From: Yamagishiella unicocca
Taxonomy: Eukaryota > Chlorophyta > Chlorophyceae > Chlamydomonadales > Volvocaceae
DNA: 64,000 bases
Assembly (NCBI GenBank): GCA_003116995.1
Contig: BDSL01000176.1
Span: 51,317-115,316, forward strand
Direction of reading: 5' to 3'
Shown here: positions 18,475-29,800 of the stretch, in pieces
Layout of the letters: each line of letters opens with the position of its first letter
Numbering within the stretch: the stretch's first letter is position 1
The notes under the pieces: model-generated
Told to the model about the DNA's origin: nothing
The model's database searches: none
Seen by the model: only the letters and a program-made list of their open reading frames with translations
Program-made: the position numbers and the translations under genes

Positions 18475-19098
18475 ATGAACTACGTACCGGGAACTACCGT
18501 GAACTATCGTGAACGACCGTATCTACATAAGAGACTATGGAGACAACAAGTATACTGGGAAAAGGACACGGATACGATGAACCCAATTCGAGAGTTCATC
18601 TATTTGGCCGAGACAGAGGCAAGGAGCGATAGTCATCATCATCAACACAATCAACACAACAATGATATTCATCGTCCATCAAAGCAACAGTTGCAGCTGC
18701 CATCTAATAACCTAAAAATCATGATTTACATGTATAACTCAACCAACCACTATAAAGCGACATTGTTTCGTGTATTTAAGACGCCGGGTCAAGTAAAAAT
18801 CGAGAAGCGTGGCGGAGTGTGTGTCACCTTGTCGACGGAGGCTCTCACAGGAGATGAATTGAACAACAGTCTAAGGACATTATGGAAGAGTATCATCCAG
18901 GAAGAGATTTGGCAGTCCAAGACCGGACTTGGATCAGTTGTGACAAGTTTTGCGTGTTGCATTAGGAATGATTCAGATGAATTCCGCATGATGGACATTG
19001 CCGATTGTCAAGATATTGGACATGACTTTGAGGAAGTTTTCCGTGACTGTTTGAAGTTGTTGCAGGTAGCATGTAGTCCAGCCATCTCTATCAGTTGA
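18475..19098 (+). CDS. uncharacterised 207-residue protein
   Basis: ATG 18475, six bases after the stop of the RING gene. Around residues 52-65 there is a His/Asn/Gln-rich linker (SHHHQHNQHNN). The second half looks like a folded alpha/beta domain (LKIMIYMYNSTNHYKATLFR, EKRGGVCVTLSTEALTG, SVVTSFACCI). No membrane segment. I recognise no family. A strong hairpin about 20 bases after the stop may mark the transcript end. Confidence 0.7.
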   Translation: MNYVPGTTVNYRERPYLHKRLWRQQVYWEKDTDTMNPIREFIYLAETEARSDSHHHQHNQHNNDIHRPSKQQLQLPSNNLKIMIYMYNSTNHYKATLFRVFKTPGQVKIEKRGGVCVTLSTEALTGDELNNSLRTLWKSIIQEEIWQSKTGLGSVVTSFACCIRNDSDEFRMMDIADCQDIGHDFEEVFRDCLKLLQVACSPAISIS

Positions 19099-19118
19099 AA
19101 TAATAGCATAGCTAGTAT

Positions 19119-19158
19119 CACGATGTCTCTATGCTCTATTCTCGATTGAGACATCGTG
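19119..19158. terminator. perfect 11 bp hairpin after gene 18475-19098
   Basis: CACGATGTCTC (19119-19129) is the exact reverse complement of GAGACATCGTG (19148-19158), with an 18-base loop. Mimivirus-like viruses end mRNAs at such intergenic hairpins, so this is a candidate 3'-end signal. Confidence 0.5.
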
Positions 19159-19353
19159 TTATGAAAGGTCGGTTATCGCTTATTGTGGAGGGTGTGCATA
19201 AGCGATCCCCGCCATGTGTCGAAAAAGGTTTACTGTCCGAGTATCACGAGTGTGTTCAAATGTCCAATACACAATCTACTTAAAGTTGTAAATCGAATTC
19301 GAATTTTATCACACTAAACGTAAACGTTTTCATATCGGAGAATATACGTCAAT

Positions 19354-19596
19354 ATGTTATCGTACAGCATCATCACACATGTGCAATGTTGCTCGTACGT
19401 AGGTCGGCTGAATGGGTTCACAACTGATTTGGCAACCGCGAAGAGGATATATGAAGACTGCTTTGACATGATTGACAACAATGAGTTCTGTCAACTCCTT
19501 GAAATCGATGACGAAGTGTACCAACAAGGAAACTTTTATTTCGATGACTTACCCGTGACACCGGGCATACGCATTCTTGAAGCCACACGCATGTGA
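19354..19596 (+). CDS. small uncharacterised protein (80 residues)
   Basis: ATG 19354 (MLSYSIITHVQCCSYVGRLN) to TGA. The second half is acidic and Tyr/Phe-rich (EIDDEVYQQGNFYFDDLPVT). An AT-rich leader precedes it. No family is recognised. A MITE lies about 100 bases beyond its stop. Moderate support only, from an ATG start and a biased composition. Confidence 0.5.
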   Translation: MLSYSIITHVQCCSYVGRLNGFTTDLATAKRIYEDCFDMIDNNEFCQLLEIDDEVYQQGNFYFDDLPVTPGIRILEATRM

Positions 19597-19700
19597 TGAC
19601 CTCGCGTTGATGTCCTCGCCATGGTGCCAGTCTTGGCCATGCGCGCTGATACCACATGATGTAATTACAGATATCATAGTTCGAAGTAATGGATCCAGAA

Positions 19701-19781
19701 CAGCGTTGTGCCCGTAATAATACACCCTTAAATCACTTTGTAAAACAAACTTAAGATTTAGTTAATACGGGAACAACGCTG
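19701..19781. mobile_element. hAT-like MITE copy 4 (inverted)
   Basis: 81 bp, orientation opposite to copies 1-3. It has a perfect 8 bp target duplication, ATCCAGAA (19693-19700 and 19782-19789). This is the clearest full-length example. Confidence 0.93.
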
Positions 19782-19789
19782 ATCCAGAA

Positions 19790-20282
19790 GCCTGCAGCAG
19801 AGCTGTAAATTCTTCAGAGATGCATACGATATATAATCAAATTCCATGCGCCGCTGACGTGTGTGCTCGTATCCTGCACATTTGGGAAATAACTGCGTTT
19901 GCGGCCAGAGCAAAACCGTTGGGATAGAGCCGGTCGCTCTACTGGAGCTTCGGGCAAGCAGTGACAATAAACCCACCCAAGACGCCCGATGTGCCCCGAG
20001 CGACGTTCCCAAACAATGCCGACCAAACCGACGTTAGGACAGCCCAATAATACAAAATCGATGGCTGTGTGTGAGATAAGGTAACCATAACAAGGTAACC
20101 ATAACTTGTTACAAGTGAGAGAGAGCCATATAGTTCGTAATGGAGATTAACAGAGTGCCCAAAGAGACTAAAGAAAAAGGAAATATGGTTATGTTTTCAA
20201 AGAGCCTTCAAAGAGAAGCACCGAACAGGGTGGAACTCAGACAGTGACATTCGTGCAGTCAAAGTGTATGCAGATGAGTCAC
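19790..20282. other. intergenic, no gene seen
   Basis: Frames are short on both strands. AAGGTAACCATAAC is doubled near 20080-20105. Nothing else is recognised. Confidence 0.4.
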
Positions 20283-20350
20283 GAAGAAGAAATACTCGAA
20301 AGAAGAAATACTCGAAAGAAGAAATACTCGAAAGAAGAAATACTCGAAAA
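20283..20350. repeat. 16 bp tandem repeat, four copies
   Basis: AGAAGAAATACTCGAA is repeated four times, directly downstream of the tRNA gene (which reads leftwards). Confidence 0.85.
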
Positions 20351-20361
20351 AGAATTTATTT

Positions 20362-20435
20362 TGCTCATGTTGGGGCTCGAACCCAAGACCTGCGGCTCAT
20401 AAGACCACCGCTCTAACCAACTGAGCTACATGAGC
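20362..20435 (-). tRNA. tRNA-Ile (anticodon UAU)
   Basis: 74 bases fold as a full cloverleaf: acceptor GCTCATG/CATGAGC, D-arm GCTC-AGTTGGTTA-GAGC, anticodon stem GTGGT/GCCGC with loop CTTATGA, T-arm TTGGG-TTCGAGC-CCCAA, discriminator A. The anticodon is UAU, reading AUA (Ile). Base 37 is G, where A is usual for this anticodon. CCA is not encoded and there is no intron. A TTTTT run about 11-15 bases downstream (20347-20351 on the + strand as AAAAA) would stop RNA polymerase III. The internal A box (TAGCTCAGTTGG) and B box (GGTTCGAGCCC) are good. Confidence 0.92.
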
Positions 20436-20830
20436 ACAGGCAAATACAACAGAGAGCAGTACATTGCAAGCAGATAGTTAGAGGGCATAGCATAGACTCA
20501 CCTTGGCGATGGCGCTCCAAAGACCATGTCGACCTGCGCATGTCAAGAGTGAACATTTTATTGGCTAATGCACAGTTTGTTTTGGATCCTGTTGCGCTTG
20601 CGATTGCGAATTTGACTCCTCTTCATAAATGCGGTTTTGTGAATTTGTCACGTTGTTGCTGCGTTGGTGTGTTTCTTAGAAGTGTGCTGGTGCGAAGAAG
20701 AGACACACGGTGGAACTACTGCCGGAAATACTGCCGGAACTACTGCCGTCTTCCTGGCCAAAAAAATAAAAGATAAAAAACAGAGACACATCATATTCCA
20801 TCGGGGAATAATAAATCAGATATTTGGTCC
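20436..20830. other. intergenic, only a weak open frame
   Basis: An ATG frame at 20540-20776 gives a Cys/Arg-rich, low-complexity peptide that I do not accept. A repeated ACTGCCGGAA unit lies at about 20717-20745. This is probably the upstream region of the 692-residue gene. Confidence 0.4.
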
Positions 20831-22909
20831 ATGTGGGCGGCACCAAGACCGCGGAACAATGACCCTAACCCCCAAAGGACGGAGAACAATTCTAACAAAC
20901 CATGGTTATTGGCGTTACCAGCCACCAGCCTAAATACAGAGCGGAACTACGACCCTAAACCCCAAACTAAACCCCAGACCACACTGTTACTAGAGCTGGC
21001 CCCAAGGACCTTGGCGAACAATGCTAACAATGCTAACAAGCCGTGGTCGTTGGCGGTACCAGCCAGCTCGAAACCACAGCAGAACAATGGCAACCAGCGC
21101 TCACAGCAGACCAACGGGATCTTGGATAATATCTTGGAGAATAGAATAAAAAACACCAAGAGCAATGAAGCGACATCTTCGAGCGCGGTCCAAGCTCCAT
21201 CAGGGAGAACAAATCCCAAAGATCCCAAAAAACGCAAGGTCTTTTTAGATCGCTATACATCGTTCAATATGCCCCCTGAGATGTCCATCATCCCAACGAT
21301 CAACTTATCAAGCTCGCCATTTATTCGCTCCCTGTTGAATGAATACAGCTACAAAATCGTGGACTATTTCAACGATAGCATCCGCAAAGAAACGGAAAGT
21401 CTTGATGCACAGGGCAGACAGAAGCTAAGGGATGACATCGAGAGAGTGCGGAAAATATATCTCAGCACCTCCTCGAAACCCCAACCGACCGACATTGATC
21501 TGATTATGCGCATGTACATGTACAATGTCAACAATGCTCTCGAATATGGAATACATCGGAGTTTTGGAGACGTCATTCATTCTCTGATGCACGCCATCAA
21601 TCGCGCCCCCGATATCGCACGTTCGTTTCAAAAAACAGTTTTTAAGGATCTGTTCAAACTCTTTAATTTCTTTTTCCGCATTAACAATCTCGCAGTCGTC
21701 AAACCTTCTGATAGAAAAAAACCGACTTTAAGTTTCATTGTGAGGAAAAGGCAGAAGGGCACAAGCGGAGACACCACCATCTATCCGTATTACGTACACT
21801 TGGAAGACATCAAGTCCATGCGCAAGATATTCACCCACAACCACAACAAGGCAGCAACCGTTGGTTCCCAGAAGCATACATTGTCTCCGAGTTATATGAT
21901 GGACGATCACATTTCAGATTATAATAAAGACTTACTCGAGCAGTATGAGATCTATCTCAATAGGAATACAAACGGTTCCTTCAAGAGAACCAGTCTGCTC
22001 AAGCAGTACTTAGATCACATCAATAAAAAAATCAGGCATTTTACCCCCAATATATTAAATAACATCCCGCTGTCAAAACCGATTTATGTGCACATGCTTA
22101 TACATAATATTGACGACGATGACAAGAAAGATGTTGTTGCACATGCGAATATGCTACAGATCCGACCATCCAGAACGGAACCGAATGGATTGATCTGTTT
22201 TATTTTCGAACCGCATGGATCCGATAAAGGCCTGTATTACACACACACAAAGAAACTGCTGCAGCTTGTAGCGGTCAGGTTGAAGGTGCGAAAAATGATA
22301 AGTCTGGTCATCGAGGAAACGACCTGTCCTCGGTTTCAGAAATCGCTTCCAATGTGCTTGATGTATTCACTGTATTGGGGCGTCGTCGAGACATATCTCA
22401 TAAATCTCCAGCAGCACACGGGAACACGCCGCGATCTCCAAATGGTGTTATGCGCTCCTTCCAATCATACTGCTCGTACTGCTACTTCTTCTGCTGACCC
22501 CAACTATACAGAAATCGTTGACGCTTCCGACCCCGCAAGTATGCAAAGCACATTTTCTGAGATTCTGTACGACGTCATCCAATCCGAGGATATTGCGGAG
22601 CTTTCCAAGTATGGATATCTTTCCAGATCTCGCCGCGACGAATTAAGAAAGCTCGTGTCATCTCTCACATTGCCGTGTAATATTGATGTCGTGATATTCC
22701 TGTTGTGTGCGTATTATGACATTATCAAACACGAGGATGATACGCATGTCACCAGTGCCACTAAAGGAAGAAGCACTGTCTCGAGGGTCGGAGTGGACAC
22801 TGGCACAGTCCAAAACAACTCATATTCGTCGACAATAAGCAGCAGCAGATCTGTTGCATCAGATACCAGAAGCAGACGTGCCACTTCGAAGACCACAACG
22901 CGTATTTAA
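20831..22909 (+). CDS. Ulp1-like cysteine peptidase candidate (692 residues)
   Basis: ATG 20831. The first 130 residues are Asn/Gln/Pro-rich and disordered, with a basic cluster (KDPKKRKVF). Residues 150-350 are helical. At 430-520 there is a domain whose residues fall in Ulp1/adenain order: His438 in VVAHANML, Glu460 in FEPHG, Gln503 in CPRFQ, Cys509 in PMCLMYSLYWG. Gln and Cys are six apart, the spacing of the oxyanion Gln and nucleophile Cys in Ulp1-type peptidases. Such enzymes remove ubiquitin-like tags or, in NCLDVs and adenoviruses, mature virion proteins. The C-terminus is Ser/Thr/Arg-rich. No search could be run, so the peptidase call rests on these four residues and their order. Confidence 0.5.
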   Translation: MWAAPRPRNNDPNPQRTENNSNKPWLLALPATSLNTERNYDPKPQTKPQTTLLLELAPRTLANNANNANKPWSLAVPASSKPQQNNGNQRSQQTNGILDNILENRIKNTKSNEATSSSAVQAPSGRTNPKDPKKRKVFLDRYTSFNMPPEMSIIPTINLSSSPFIRSLLNEYSYKIVDYFNDSIRKETESLDAQGRQKLRDDIERVRKIYLSTSSKPQPTDIDLIMRMYMYNVNNALEYGIHRSFGDVIHSLMHAINRAPDIARSFQKTVFKDLFKLFNFFFRINNLAVVKPSDRKKPTLSFIVRKRQKGTSGDTTIYPYYVHLEDIKSMRKIFTHNHNKAATVGSQKHTLSPSYMMDDHISDYNKDLLEQYEIYLNRNTNGSFKRTSLLKQYLDHINKKIRHFTPNILNNIPLSKPIYVHMLIHNIDDDDKKDVVAHANMLQIRPSRTEPNGLICFIFEPHGSDKGLYYTHTKKLLQLVAVRLKVRKMISLVIEETTCPRFQKSLPMCLMYSLYWGVVETYLINLQQHTGTRRDLQMVLCAPSNHTARTATSSADPNYTEIVDASDPASMQSTFSEILYDVIQSEDIAELSKYGYLSRSRRDELRKLVSSLTLPCNIDVVIFLLCAYYDIIKHEDDTHVTSATKGRSTVSRVGVDTGTVQNNSYSSTISSSRSVASDTRSRRATSKTTTRI

Positions 22910-23159
22910 GACCATAGAATAAAATTAATGACAATTAATTTATTTTGACAATATCTCGATGTCGTAAGCATTCTCTTCGTCTACAACAGGCGGAGGCAGA
23001 GGGTCAACATGATATTTCAGAACAGAACAGACAGAACAGAACTGAACGGTGGTGCAGTAAAGACACGGCAATTAATACAGTCACACTACTACGCCGGTCA
23101 GGTATTGTGAGTTGTTTCGAGTTGTGGCATCCGTGGTATCCGTGTCCGTGTACGTCCCT

Positions 23160-23564
23160 TTACTGTGTTGGTGGGGCGCTGGACGGGTCCATGATCGTGA
23201 CGACCTCGGCGTACATGCCCTTTAATTCGGCATTCATCTTTTCCAGGAAGTCTTCTTTGCGCGTTGCCTCAATGACTGCCTTGTGAATGGAACCGAGGAC
23301 ATGTTTCTCATTCTCTTTCAAGTACTGAACGATGCCATTCGCAATAGCAACATCGGATATCATTTTCTCATTCGCGTCCAGGTGCTGAGCAAGAGTGCCC
23401 ATGGACGCTCTTAGCGCGCGCGTGCCCACATTCATCCCCATCTTGGCCCCTTCTCTGAAGGCTCGTTTGGTCGCCGCGGAGGCCCCTATCTCAATTCCTT
23501 CCTTGAGTCCCTTCTTGAACGCCTTCTTGAGCTGCTTCTTGATCTCCTCTGCCTTGGACACCAT
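23160..23564 (-). CDS. uncharacterised Lys/Ala-rich helical protein (134 residues)
   Basis: ATG 23564 (MVSKAEEIKKQLKKAFKKGL) to TAA. The first 60 residues are a Gly/Ala/Lys repeat helix (KKGLKEGIEIGASAATKRAF, GAKMGMNVGTRALRASMG), which could be a membrane-inserting or DNA-contacting helix; the rest is an amphipathic helix. GC content is higher than in the flanks. It is divergent from the giant adhesin gene. No family is recognised. Confidence 0.65.
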   Translation of the reverse strand: MVSKAEEIKKQLKKAFKKGLKEGIEIGASAATKRAFREGAKMGMNVGTRALRASMGTLAQHLDANEKMISDVAIANGIVQYLKENEKHVLGSIHKAVIEATRKEDFLEKMNAELKGMYAEVVTIMDPSSAPPTQ

Positions 23565-23734
23565 TTGTGATATACTGTGGGGAATGAGAAGGATATATAT
23601 ATACTGGTTCAGACTGTGAATAATTCAATTTTTTCCATCTTAGCCATTTTGTTGGCGGCCATCGCATCGAATACGCAGAACTTCTCCCGAACTCTTGTGC
23701 GTTTGAGTCCCGTGCATGTACCCAGTGTTGTGTC

Positions 23735-23755
23735 TATATTATAATACTATTATAC
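23735..23755 (+). promoter_or_regulatory. AT-rich promoter candidate of the giant adhesin gene
   Basis: TATATTATAATACTATTATA lies about 85-105 bases before the ATG at 23840. TATTATACACC occurs here and, on the other strand, before gene 8956-9351. Variants (TATTATA) precede the genes starting at 2299 and 6410. Confidence 0.35.
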
Positions 23756-23839
23756 ACCTCATTTTGTGAGAGTCCCTACATACAATTGCAACTGCCCTAT
23801 CAATTGTTCAGGAATTCATATCTCCTCAGAAGTCTAAAT

Positions 23840-26800
23840 ATGCCCATCTCTTTTGCGGATATTGCTAAGAGATTCTGCGCTTCACCAGGCGACAGAATCT
23901 CCCTGGGGGATTACCGTACAAAATATGACAATCCACCAGACGGACCTGTGTCATTGGCAACCCTCTTTCCAGAGATATTCAGCGTCCCGGGCGCAGTGCA
24001 CGGTTACGCCACACGTGCCCTATCACGGTCGTATGGTGGACCGTGTATGGAAGTCCGTAGAATAAGTGACAATACCACAGCTGATGTGTATATGTCCATG
24101 GGTGGCAATGTGATTAAGGTCATCATCACTTCAACGGGCCAATCAATGGGGCAAACCATTGTGGGCGCACAATCCCTGATAGAGTGGTTAGCAGGCAGTG
24201 ACGCATATGTCTCAAAGTGGTATGACCAAGTTTCTGCATCGAATTTAGTATCTGCCACGACCAAAGCGCGTGAGCCCTTGTATGACTTAGTTACCAACTC
24301 GGTGTACTTCAACTCAACTGCACTCACTAGGGTCGGCATGGCATACAATGGTTCTCTTGTGATAAATAGCAATGCCACCCTCATGGCTGGCATCATCCCA
24401 ATGTGCAACGTCAATCCATACAAGGTTCTGTCAGATGATGCATGGCTGTATCAAGATCCCATCATTGGTGGAGGTAGCAACTTTGCATTTGTGCTGCCAG
24501 GTGGTGACTCATTTGGTATGTGGGACACATCTCTTGGTGATGCATCGCCGTCTATCGCAACCAACGGATTTGCAAAAGTGACAGTTGTAGGCCTGACAAA
24601 GACGTCCAATGTCTATGAGTTCTTTCGTGACGGCATGTACATCTCGGGAACCAGCAATTTCGCACTAGGAAGTGGCGGCATGCTCGTTGGACCCAATCCC
24701 ACATATATAGGTATGACCTCCGAAAGTGACAGCAATGTCATGGATGCCTTTGGTGAGTCCCGTCTCAATGCTAAGCTTTCTTCACTTGTGTACTACAGCT
24801 CTGCACTGTCAAGTTCCAACATGCGCAGGCTGTCTCACATCATTGGCGCTGAGAATGTCCCCTTGCCAAAAGCGGTTGTAAGTTCTACTACAATGCCGGC
24901 ATTCAGAAATGATACTAGTAATAATACGAATAATAATACATTTCTGTCCACCATAGACCTCTCCAGTTACTTTGCGTACGCCACCGCATATTCCATTGTC
25001 AATGACCCATTGAACGCCGCCACCTTGATCAATAATAGAATGCTGCAAATAGTAAGAAGCCCAACATCATCCCTCTATTATACGATCAGCGTTGCGGCTG
25101 TCCCTGGTGTAGATGGTGGTGGTAGTAATGTGGAGGTTGGGAATACTATGACTGTTGTAGTCGAAGAATTGAGCACGAGTGACGCAGTATTGTGGCTCGA
25201 TGCTGCTACAATTGTATCAGTAGGTGACGGTACAGTCATTCCAGGTGGAACACGCTGGGTGAATCGTGTTGATACAAGCTCACTTGGCAGTATATTTAGC
25301 ACAGAAGGGTGCGCATATTCTAAAAAAGTGGGAGCACATCCAGCCATTCGATTCACGGGCACTGGCTATGTTACACTGCCCGTGGGCTTTGGCAATTTTA
25401 CGGGGGGTCTGTGCATCTTTGTGGTTTACAAAGAGATTGACTCGGTCGGACCCAATCCTAGGCTCCTGAGCTTGCAAGACATATCACTGTACATCAAATA
25501 CAACAATCTCTACAGTGGCGGCCTGCAAGTAGCTCCCGACACTGCTCCTTGCCACCCAGTTAATGTCAACAGTGTAAACAATACACAAGGAGAATACATA
25601 TCAGCAGCAGATTCTTCGTACCAAATTTACTGCTGGAATACCGGCCCTGCCGGCTGGACACCACGAAAGTCATCGACACTCGCGCTGGGTACATCACCAT
25701 CATCAGTCAACACAGTGCCAGCGACTATGACATCACGAACATCAAACTTCATTGGTCGAGGTACGGTTGACACCGATGGCTTCATGGGTGGCGAGCTCGC
25801 TGAATTACTCGTTTTTAACACACAACTTTCAGTATCGCGTGTAGAGGACACCATGAAGTACTTTCGGAACAAGTACGGCATTGGTTCTCCATCCACAATA
25901 GTTTCATCGACTATAAGTCAGATAACTGAAACATCTGCCAGTGTCACGTGGTCATGGACTGCCCCATCGCCAGACTATGTCATTGTGTCCTGGTCCTCAC
26001 CAATTGACAACAACTCAATCTTGGTCCCTGTTGCTCTCCAGTCCACTGTTCCACAGCAGCAACAGACACAACAGACACAGACAATTACGGGGCTTCGACC
26101 AGGATGCACATATTCCGTCACGGTGACACCATACACGCCTGCTGGTACAGTGGCCACAGCAACATTCACGACCCTTCAACCCATCATCACTGCTATATCT
26201 TTAGGGAACAAGAAGGACCTCAAGATGGAGACCCTGTCCTTTGATCTGTCATCTTATTTCTCGATAAATGTTACCGGTATCAACCTAGTTTACACCTTAA
26301 CGAGTAATCCATACAACAGTGCTAGCATTACTGCAAATACGAATTTACTCATATTGAAAAGTAATTGCAGGTCAACATCATACTCTGTGACGGTTACTGC
26401 GACGTATTCACCAACATCGACATCGTCATCGTCGACATCGTCATCGTCGACATCGTCATCGTCGACATCGACATCGTCATCGACGACACTGTTAGTTACA
26501 GAGTCCGCTCCAGTAGTGGCTATGGACATGGGCAGTATCGTTTTGAGTTCTACAATGACTATCACCAAGGATCTCTCAACATTTTTCATCGATAATACGG
26601 AGACTGGACTGTCCTACAGCCTTGTCAGTGACAGTGTTAGCAACTCGTCTCTCGTGGGAACTACATTGGCCATAACGGGAAGCTACCGCAACACAACATA
26701 CGCCGTCATGGTTACAGCGACGACGGGAGATGGACGTTATGCAACATCATCATTGTCCATTACAGAAGGGGCAGCCCCGTTTGTACCCGTGCTGCAACTT

Positions 26801-29800
26801 GATGGAAACACATCGGAAATGACTAATCTCACTCTCGGAGGATATGAGAAGCGAATCATCGACCTCGCTCAGTACTTCATGTACGGCTCTGAATTTAGGT
26901 TCATCAGTAACCCAAAATCCTCAGCATCCATCTCCGGTACCAGGCTCACCATAACTGGGAAGTACAGGGCGACCACATACAACATTATTGTCGCAGCGCG
27001 CAACTCATTGGGTATGTCAGTGGCTGAACTCACACTCACCATCACCGAACCCGCTCTCACAGTCGAGCTCCTTTCCAGGTATCCCCCGACAATGTCAGCC
27101 GCGTCATTATACACCACCGATGGAACCTTCACTGCCAGTGCCAGCTCAATACGTCTGTCAACCACACAAGCTTGGTCAGTCTTCAATCGAGTCATGGCTT
27201 CCAGCATCACATCATCCAAATGGATGAGCTATGACTCGCGATACGACCTCCAAACTGGCTACGCCCTAAAGAATCCCGTGCTTAGTGATGGAACCAGCAT
27301 CTCGGGTTATGCGGGTGAATGGCTGCAACTCAAGATGCCAGTGTTCATATTTCCCACGTCGTATGAGATAGCTGGCGATGCGCTGGCATTCCGCCTCTAT
27401 GCAAGCAACACCACGGGCCAATGGTCTATGCTAGATGATAGGCTGCAAAATGTTCCATATGGTACTCGGACAACGTACATCCTTCGTTCAACAGCAACAA
27501 CCGTTGCTTACAGCAAGTTTCTTATCAAAATCAACAGAAGTCGACGAGATGCAGGATACGGACGTGCAGCCATGATGTGGTTCAACATCTATGGTTCTTT
27601 AGCAGTGAATGGATTTGGCGACGCACCGCCCCTACCAACCACTCTCCTGACGAGCAGTGCGATGACATTGACTCTGTCACAACTACTGATGATGGGCGAA
27701 CCGTACCTTGTAGATTTGTCCGGATATTTTACATTTGCAACTGCTTACATCATCACCGCAAACCCACAGGGTTCAGCTTCGCTCGTGACTTCATCAACGA
27801 TGCTTCGCATCACGCCCGCGTTTCGAAATGTGTCATACAATGTGACAGTGGCTGGTGTAAATGCAATTGGCACATCGGTTGCTGTCTTGACTGTAAAAGT
27901 TAGTGAGCCACCCCCCGTACCCGTAACTTCCCCTCCATCTGCTTCGCTTCCTCTGTCATACTACCTCACCAATCGCACTCCCAGTGTTGTTGATGTATCG
28001 TCTTACTTCCTTCACGGTGTGACTTATCAACTACTGAGTAATCCAGTAAGCTCTGCGGTGCTTGTCGGGTCTATTTTGACAACCACAGCAAACTACCGAA
28101 ACACGAAGTATATCTTGGCCATTACATCCAGCAACATATCGGGTGTATCTGTGACACCCCTATTCCTCGAAGTATTGGAGAGTCCGCCCATACCGACACT
28201 CATGTCAGGCCAGACACCAGTGGTCCTTGTCCTCTCTGGTAGATCGGTTATGAGCATAGATATATCTCAGTATTTTCAATATGCGACATCGTGTGTTATT
28301 GTTGAGAATCCACAAGAATCTGCGATCATCTCTGAGACATCTGCAACCTCCATAAGTCTCACGGGAGCGTACAGAAACATGGCCTATGTGGTCACTGTTG
28401 CGGCGGTGAATGACAGTGGCACTTCGGCATCTTCCCTAATCATTCAAGTCAGCGAGGGACCACCTGTGCCGATGGCTCTGACCGGGACAATTGAAGTGAC
28501 ACTGACTACGACGACTGCAGTCAATATTGATGTTGCCAATTACTTTGTTTACGCGACCTCTTACAACATAGTAGCACCAGCTGCCGGTAATTCCGTAGTA
28601 AATAGTGTGGCACTTAACAACAACATCCTGACTCTGACAGGTGCTTACCGCAATACCTCTTACGAGATCAACGTTGCTGCTGTGAACATCATCGGCAGCT
28701 CAGAGTCAAACCTTACCATTGTCGTGACAGAGGGTCCACCCATCCCTGTGCTAAAGGCGACATCCACACTGTCAACCGCTCCCCTGAATTCAACAACGGC
28801 CTTGACTGTCGACATGTCTGCTTTCTATTCGTTTGCGACTTATTATTCGCTCCTATCCAATCCTCGTAATTCGGCAACATTCGATGATACATCTCTGCCA
28901 CAAAACCTGACAATTACACCCGCATATCGAAACACGACGTATAACATTCAAGTCGCTGCCGTAAACATGACTGGCACCTCCACCCAGACATTCACTATCA
29001 CTGTTTCAGAAGGTGGTCCTCCAGCGGCGCCTTTCTTGAACCCTGCCACAGGCAGTCCGTACTCAATGACCATTTCTACATGTACTGATGTCACGGTGAA
29101 CCTCGCATCTTACTTTACATACGGCACCACGTACACTCTTTTGACAGACCCCATGCGTTCTGCGTCTGTATTCGGGTCCAAACTTATTGTCGCTGGAAGG
29201 TTGAGGGGCGCAACATACACATTGAGCATCTCTGCAAGCAACACCATTGGCACCGCAGTCAGTAATCTGACTATATCAGTTACAGAATTACCCTGTACAG
29301 TATCTTCACTCAGTACCGTGACACCGCCCACAATGAGCAGCAACACGCTAACACTCGCAAATGGGACGACGTACACAGCAAGAGCGAGCACTTCACGCAT
29401 GGCCACCTCCCAACCGTGGGGAGTCTTTAATGGCATCGTGACATCGGCTGTCAGCAACTCATCTAATAAGTGGATGAGCACGGATGTACGGTACGACACG
29501 AGCACCGGATATGGGTTACAGAACCCCGCGTTGGACGATGGGACTAGCATCAGTGGTTACTCCGGCGAGTGGATTCAATTCAAGTCGAGCACATACATGT
29601 TTCCCACATCCTACGAGATTGCGGGCGACATGCTGGCCTTCCGACTGTATGCCAGCAACACGTCTGGTCAATGGTCCATACTTGATGAGCGCGTGCAAAA
29701 TGTGCCCTACGGAACGCGCAAGACATATGTGCTTGCATCTACATCGACAACACGTGCCTTTAAGAAATTCGTTGTCAAGGTGCGGCGAAGTCGCCGGGAT

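Noticed and set aside
20362..20435. tRNA-Met
   Set aside because: CAT appears near the loop only on the + strand; the folded minus strand has UAU in the anticodon position.
20540..20776. 78-codon frame upstream of the peptidase candidate
   Set aside because: Composition is erratic and the frame ends in a small DNA repeat; no supporting motif.
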